A stretch of 7,215 nucleotides of DNA, from the NCBI GenBank assembly GCA_020722685.1, contig DYKH01000231.1, positions 1 to 7,215 on the forward strand. The letters are read 5' to 3'. Under the pieces are notes generated by a model. That model was not told where the DNA came from. It did no database searches and worked only from the letters and a program-made list of their open reading frames with translations. This document shows, one piece after another, positions 4,657 to 7,215 of this stretch. Position numbers and translations under genes: made by a program. This DNA is from Caldithrix sp. GTDB taxonomy: Bacteria > KSB1 > UBA2214 > DYKH01. Each line of letters starts with the position of its first letter. Within the stretch, counting starts at the first letter, position 1.

Positions 4657-6918
4657 TCAATTAACGGTAAAGCTCTGACTCAAAAGCCCAATTGTCACCT
4701 TAAATTCGCCCGGCTCTACCGTCGGCCTATTATCCATGCCAATGAAGGACAAATCCTTTTCAGTCAGCACAAAAGTTACCGTCTGGCTTTGTCCGGGTTC
4801 TAAGGAAATCTTGCTAAAACCTTTCAATCTCTTGGTCGGCGGGATCACGCTGGCCACCAAATCGCTCAGATAAAGCTGAACGACTTCCTTGCCGGCAATT
4901 TTTCCGCTATTCTTGACCGTCACTTGGCATTTTATGGACTCGCCTTTTTTGATGGACTTCTTATCCAGTTTTAAGTCACTATACTCGAAAGTAGTATAGC
5001 TGAGGCCAAAGCCAAAAGGCCATTGTGGATTATACCTGCAATCGGGATTACTGTTTTCGCTGTAGGTATGATCGTACAGAGTCAAATCATTTGGATAGCG
5101 CGGATAAGTAACCGGCAATTTGCCGCACGGATTGAAATCGCCGAACAGCACGTCGGCGATGGCTACACCGCCTTCCATGCCGGGCAGATAGGCCATCAAG
5201 ATGGCGCGCGCATCGCCTTCGATGCGACGAATGAGACGCGGTCGGCCTTCGGTCATCACCAAAACGACAGGCGTCCCGGTTTTTGCCACTGCTTCCGCCA
5301 ATTGTAGCTGGGCTTCGGGTAAAGTGAGATCGCTGATATTGCCGGGCGTTTCACAATAGGCATCTTCGCCCAAGCAGAGAATGGCTACGTCCGCTTTTTT
5401 GGCGGCCAGCACCGCCGCGTCCACATCCACAGCTTCACTAAAGCCGGCGCCCGGAACGTAGGTGACGTTTTCTTTGCCGATCTTTTGCTCTATTGCCTGC
5501 AAAATCGTCAGCTTGTTTTTGGGGTAAAGATCCTCGCGGTTGCCCTGCCAGGTGATGGTCCACCCCGAATTCAACGGAGCGAGCTTGGTTGCCGTTGGTC
5601 CGGTGACCAGAACTTTCGTCTTCTTGGACAGGGGCAAGAGCTGATCCGTGTTTTTCAGCAAGGTAATGGATTCGTGCGCCGCCTGCAAATTCACCGCTTG
5701 AAATTCTGTGCTGGCAAACTTGGGCTTGAGCGTCTTGTTGGGATAAGGATTGTCAAACAGTCCCAGCTCATATTTGAGTCTTAAAATGCGGCCAACCGCC
5801 TCATCTATCCGCTGCATGGGGACCTGACCTTCCTTCACCAACTCGATCAGCAAGTCATAGAAGCTATAGTCGGTCGGCACCATGCTCATATCGATGCCGG
5901 CCATGACGGCCATGCGCACGGCTTCTTTATTCGATGCCACCACATGGTCGCGATCGTAGAGGTTGATGATGTCTCGCCAATCGGATACGATCAAACCGTT
6001 AAATCCAAGTTCCTTCTGCAATAGCTCGGTCAGGTAATAATGGCTGGCGTGCACCGGGATGCCGTTGATGTGAGCGGAATTGATCATGATGGTGTGAGCG
6101 CCGGCATCAATCGCCGATTTGAAAGGCGGAACAAATATTTCGAAAAGCTGTCGATCGGGGATCCAAGCGGGCGTGCGGTCTTTACCGGTCAAGGGAAAGC
6201 TGTATCCCAAATAGTGTTTCATGCAAGATGCTACTTTATCGGCTTTGGAGATGTCATTGTCTTCGCCTTCGAGGCCTTTGATGTAGGCGGCCGCCAAAGT
6301 CGAAGCCAAATAGGGATCCTCACCAAACGTCTCCCACAGTCGCGGCCAAAGGGGCTGGCGTCCCATATCCAAGACGGGATTAAAATTCCAGGGGATGCCG
6401 CAAGCGCGCACTTCGTAGGCGGTGATTTCGCCATTCTTTTTCATCAGTTCCGGATTCCACGTAGCCGCCATGCCTATGGCTTGAGGAAACAGAGTAGCAT
6501 CTTTCGTGTAGGTGGCGCCATGAATCGCATCGATGCCGTAGAGAATGGGGATTTTTAATCGAGTCTCTTTGGTGGCGACATCTTGAATGGAGGTGATGAT
6601 CTCGTGCCAATGATCCACAGAGTGCGATGAGGTGGCGACGTTCAGAATGGAACCGACCTTGTGTTTGATGATGGCATCGCGCAGCCTCGGCAAATCCAAC
6701 TCGTGTGGTTCTTTGAGATTGACCGGACCATCTTTGGAAACTACTTCCAACGAGATCTGAGTCATTTGCCCGACCTTTTCTTCCACTGTCATTTGTGTGA
6801 GCAGTTGTGCCACTTTACTGTCCAAATCGGAAGTGGTCTTCTTTCCAGCTACTGCCAATGCCACCATACCCAAGATGGCGAAACCGCTCCAGAATGATAT
6901 GGTTTTGAACTGCATCAT
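4657..6918 (-). CDS. GH3 family beta-glucosidase / exo-beta-glucanase, exported
   Basis: A 753-residue enzyme predicted to release glucose from the non-reducing ends of beta-glucan oligosaccharides, most likely in the periplasm. Start ATG at 6918-6916, with AGGAGG (6930-6925) 6 nt upstream; a second ATG follows at once. Residues 1-24 form a signal peptide (cleavage near AVA|GKK). The N-terminal GH3 barrel (about 33-385) shows PILYGIDAIHGATY, NFNPVLDMGRQPLWPR, TFGEDPYL, the substrate-binding MKHYLGY (233-239) and the nucleophile motif GLIVSDW with D313. The C-terminal GH3 domain (about 417-640) has ITLLKN, the GEDAYCETPG loop (517-526; acid/base probably E518 or E523, not assignable by eye), AYLPGMEGG and WPFGFGLSYTTFEYSDL. 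An FnIII-like domain ends the protein (about 646-750). Length matches BglX-type enzymes (about 765 residues), while the SDWRDI region also recalls plant ExoI-type exo-glucanases. No sorting tail is present, unlike the GH16 protein. The stop TGA (4659-4657) is followed directly by a terminator. Confidence 0.95.
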   Translation of the reverse strand: MMQFKTISFWSGFAILGMVALAVAGKKTTSDLDSKVAQLLTQMTVEEKVGQMTQISLEVVSKDGPVNLKEPHELDLPRLRDAIIKHKVGSILNVATSSHSVDHWHEIITSIQDVATKETRLKIPILYGIDAIHGATYTKDATLFPQAIGMAATWNPELMKKNGEITAYEVRACGIPWNFNPVLDMGRQPLWPRLWETFGEDPYLASTLAAAYIKGLEGEDNDISKADKVASCMKHYLGYSFPLTGKDRTPAWIPDRQLFEIFVPPFKSAIDAGAHTIMINSAHINGIPVHASHYYLTELLQKELGFNGLIVSDWRDIINLYDRDHVVASNKEAVRMAVMAGIDMSMVPTDYSFYDLLIELVKEGQVPMQRIDEAVGRILRLKYELGLFDNPYPNKTLKPKFASTEFQAVNLQAAHESITLLKNTDQLLPLSKKTKVLVTGPTATKLAPLNSGWTITWQGNREDLYPKNKLTILQAIEQKIGKENVTYVPGAGFSEAVDVDAAVLAAKKADVAILCLGEDAYCETPGNISDLTLPEAQLQLAEAVAKTGTPVVLVMTEGRPRLIRRIEGDARAILMAYLPGMEGGVAIADVLFGDFNPCGKLPVTYPRYPNDLTLYDHTYSENSNPDCRYNPQWPFGFGLSYTTFEYSDLKLDKKSIKKGESIKCQVTVKNSGKIAGKEVVQLYLSDLVASVIPPTKRLKGFSKISLEPGQSQTVTFVLTEKDLSFIGMDNRPTVEPGEFKVTIGLLSQSFTVN

Positions 6919-6930
6919 TGTTTGCCTCCT
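6919..6930 (-). promoter_or_regulatory. Strong ribosome binding site of the GH3 gene
   Basis: Minus-strand AGGAGGCAAACA precedes ATG at 6918. A full AGGAGG with a 6-nt spacer supports the first of two adjacent ATG codons; the second would also be in range at 9 nt. Confidence 0.8.
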
Positions 6931-7009
6931 TTAGGACATCTTGCGTTAATGTATTTTTACTGTTTTAGCACTATTCGTTAAGAATTAATTTGTGAGTAGC
7001 GGAGAGGCA

Positions 7010-7042
7010 AAACCTGTGAGGTTTTAGAAACCTCACAGGTTT
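7010..7042. repeat. Perfect 15-bp hairpin repeat
   Basis: AAACCTGTGAGGTTT (7010-7024) and its exact reverse complement AAACCTCACAGGTTT (7028-7042) are separated by TAG. The arms end in AAA/TTT, so a transcript from either strand would have a stem followed by a short U-run, as in a weak bidirectional terminator. It could end a minus-strand gene lying to the right of the window. Similar AACCTG-type hairpins are, from memory, common dispersed repeats in genomes of FCB-like bacteria. Confidence 0.75.
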
Positions 7043-7085
7043 ATTGCTTAGAAAACGACCCTCAACAGGTATATTTATTTTCGGC

Positions 7086-7097
7086 TTTTCCGGAAAA
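7086..7097. promoter_or_regulatory. 12-bp palindrome TTTTCCGGAAAA
   Basis: A perfect 12-bp dyad with no spacer, too tight to form an RNA hairpin but well suited to a dimeric DNA-binding protein. It lies about 168 bp upstream of the GH3 start. The CCGGA core is also found in the inverted repeat upstream of the symporter (4529-4603). Regulation through it is inference. Confidence 0.25.
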
Positions 7098-7215
7098 TGC
7101 GTACCTGCTACTCACTTTCTCTCGGTGTCCGAGTAGCCTTCATGCAAATATCAAACATTAAAAGTGAAAATGACATATCAAAATCCAAAATGTGCCTGGC
7201 AGAATTGGCCTGAAG

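Larger units (their letters stand above)
6992..7115. repeat. 9-bp inverted repeat enclosing a hairpin, possible miniature element
   Basis: GTGAGTAGC at 6992-7000 is exactly repeated in reverse complement, GCTACTCAC, at 7107-7115. The 124-bp segment between the outer ends holds the hairpin at 7010-7042 and the palindrome at 7086-7097. CAGGTA (7066-7071) and TACCTG (7102-7107) form another inner inverted pair. No target-site duplication is evident. It could be a small mobile element remnant, a structured RNA, or chance symmetry. Confidence 0.3.
6919..7215 (-). promoter_or_regulatory. Non-coding region upstream of the GH3 gene
   Basis: About 297 bp with no supported gene on either strand. It is AT-rich and dense in symmetric elements: a 15-bp hairpin repeat (7010-7042), a surrounding 9-bp inverted repeat (6992-7000 with 7107-7115), a TTTTCCGGAAAA palindrome (7086-7097) and a CTCGG-TGT-CCGAG hairpin (7121-7133). 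ATATCAAA occurs twice (7148-7155, 7175-7182). The GH3 promoter should be here, perhaps in the AT-rich 6940-6990 stretch, but I cannot place it with confidence. Confidence 0.4.

Noticed and set aside
6040..6558. 172-codon open frame on the plus strand
   Set aside because: It is antisense to the GH3 catalytic barrel, including the nucleophile region's surroundings. Composition and lack of a start signal mark it as a shadow frame.
7010..7042. CRISPR repeat
   Set aside because: Only one palindromic unit occurs, with no regularly spaced copies or spacers in the window.
1..7215. tRNA genes, transposases, phage or defence genes
   Set aside because: I saw no cloverleaf-like sequence with a tRNA core, and none of the coding frames carries transposase, integrase, nuclease or toxin motifs. 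All four genes fit glycan metabolism.

Overview
The window carries four protein genes, all on the minus strand, forming a beta-glucan degradation and uptake cluster. Read in the direction of transcription (right to left) they are: a signal-peptide GH3 beta-glucosidase (6918-4657); a strong intrinsic terminator; a sodium:solute symporter of the SGLT type (4452-2854); a secreted GH16 beta-glucanase with accessory domains and a type IX secretion tail (2812-998); and, after a 269-bp leader region, the first 242 codons of a secreted protein with a CBM11-like carbohydrate-binding domain (728 to the left edge, truncated). The plus strand shows no convincing gene.

The organism is most likely a member of the FCB group (Fibrobacterota, Chlorobiota, Bacteroidota and relatives), quite possibly an uncultured lineage such as Calditrichota, KSB1 or Ignavibacteria. 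The evidence is the C-terminal sorting domain with an NYPNPFN motif and a KMVIL ending on the GH16 protein, plus the circularly permuted GH16 fold otherwise best known from Fibrobacter. The exact phylum is inference. Shine-Dalgarno sequences are strong (AGGAGG, GGAGG, GGAG) in front of three of the four genes.

Working model: the GH16 enzyme, exported and probably held outside the cell by its sorting tail, cuts mixed-linkage or beta-1,3-type glucan. Its malectin-like domain and the CBM11-like neighbour protein would help bind the polymer or its fragments. The GH3 enzyme, which has a signal peptide but no sorting tail, would finish oligosaccharides to glucose in the periplasm. The Na+ symporter would bring the sugar through the inner membrane. 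No SusC/SusD-like pair is visible in the window.

The most notable item is that the GH16 catalytic domain is circularly permuted: the strands that normally start the fold come after the catalytic half, as in Fibrobacter succinogenes 1,3-1,4-beta-glucanase, and the joining linker also looks alike. Non-coding regions hold a bidirectional terminator (about 4619-4650), a perfect 15-bp hairpin repeat (7010-7042) inside a larger inverted repeat, an 11-bp inverted repeat upstream of the symporter, and an unusual leader with two strong unpaired Shine-Dalgarno-like sequences upstream of the CBM11-like gene.
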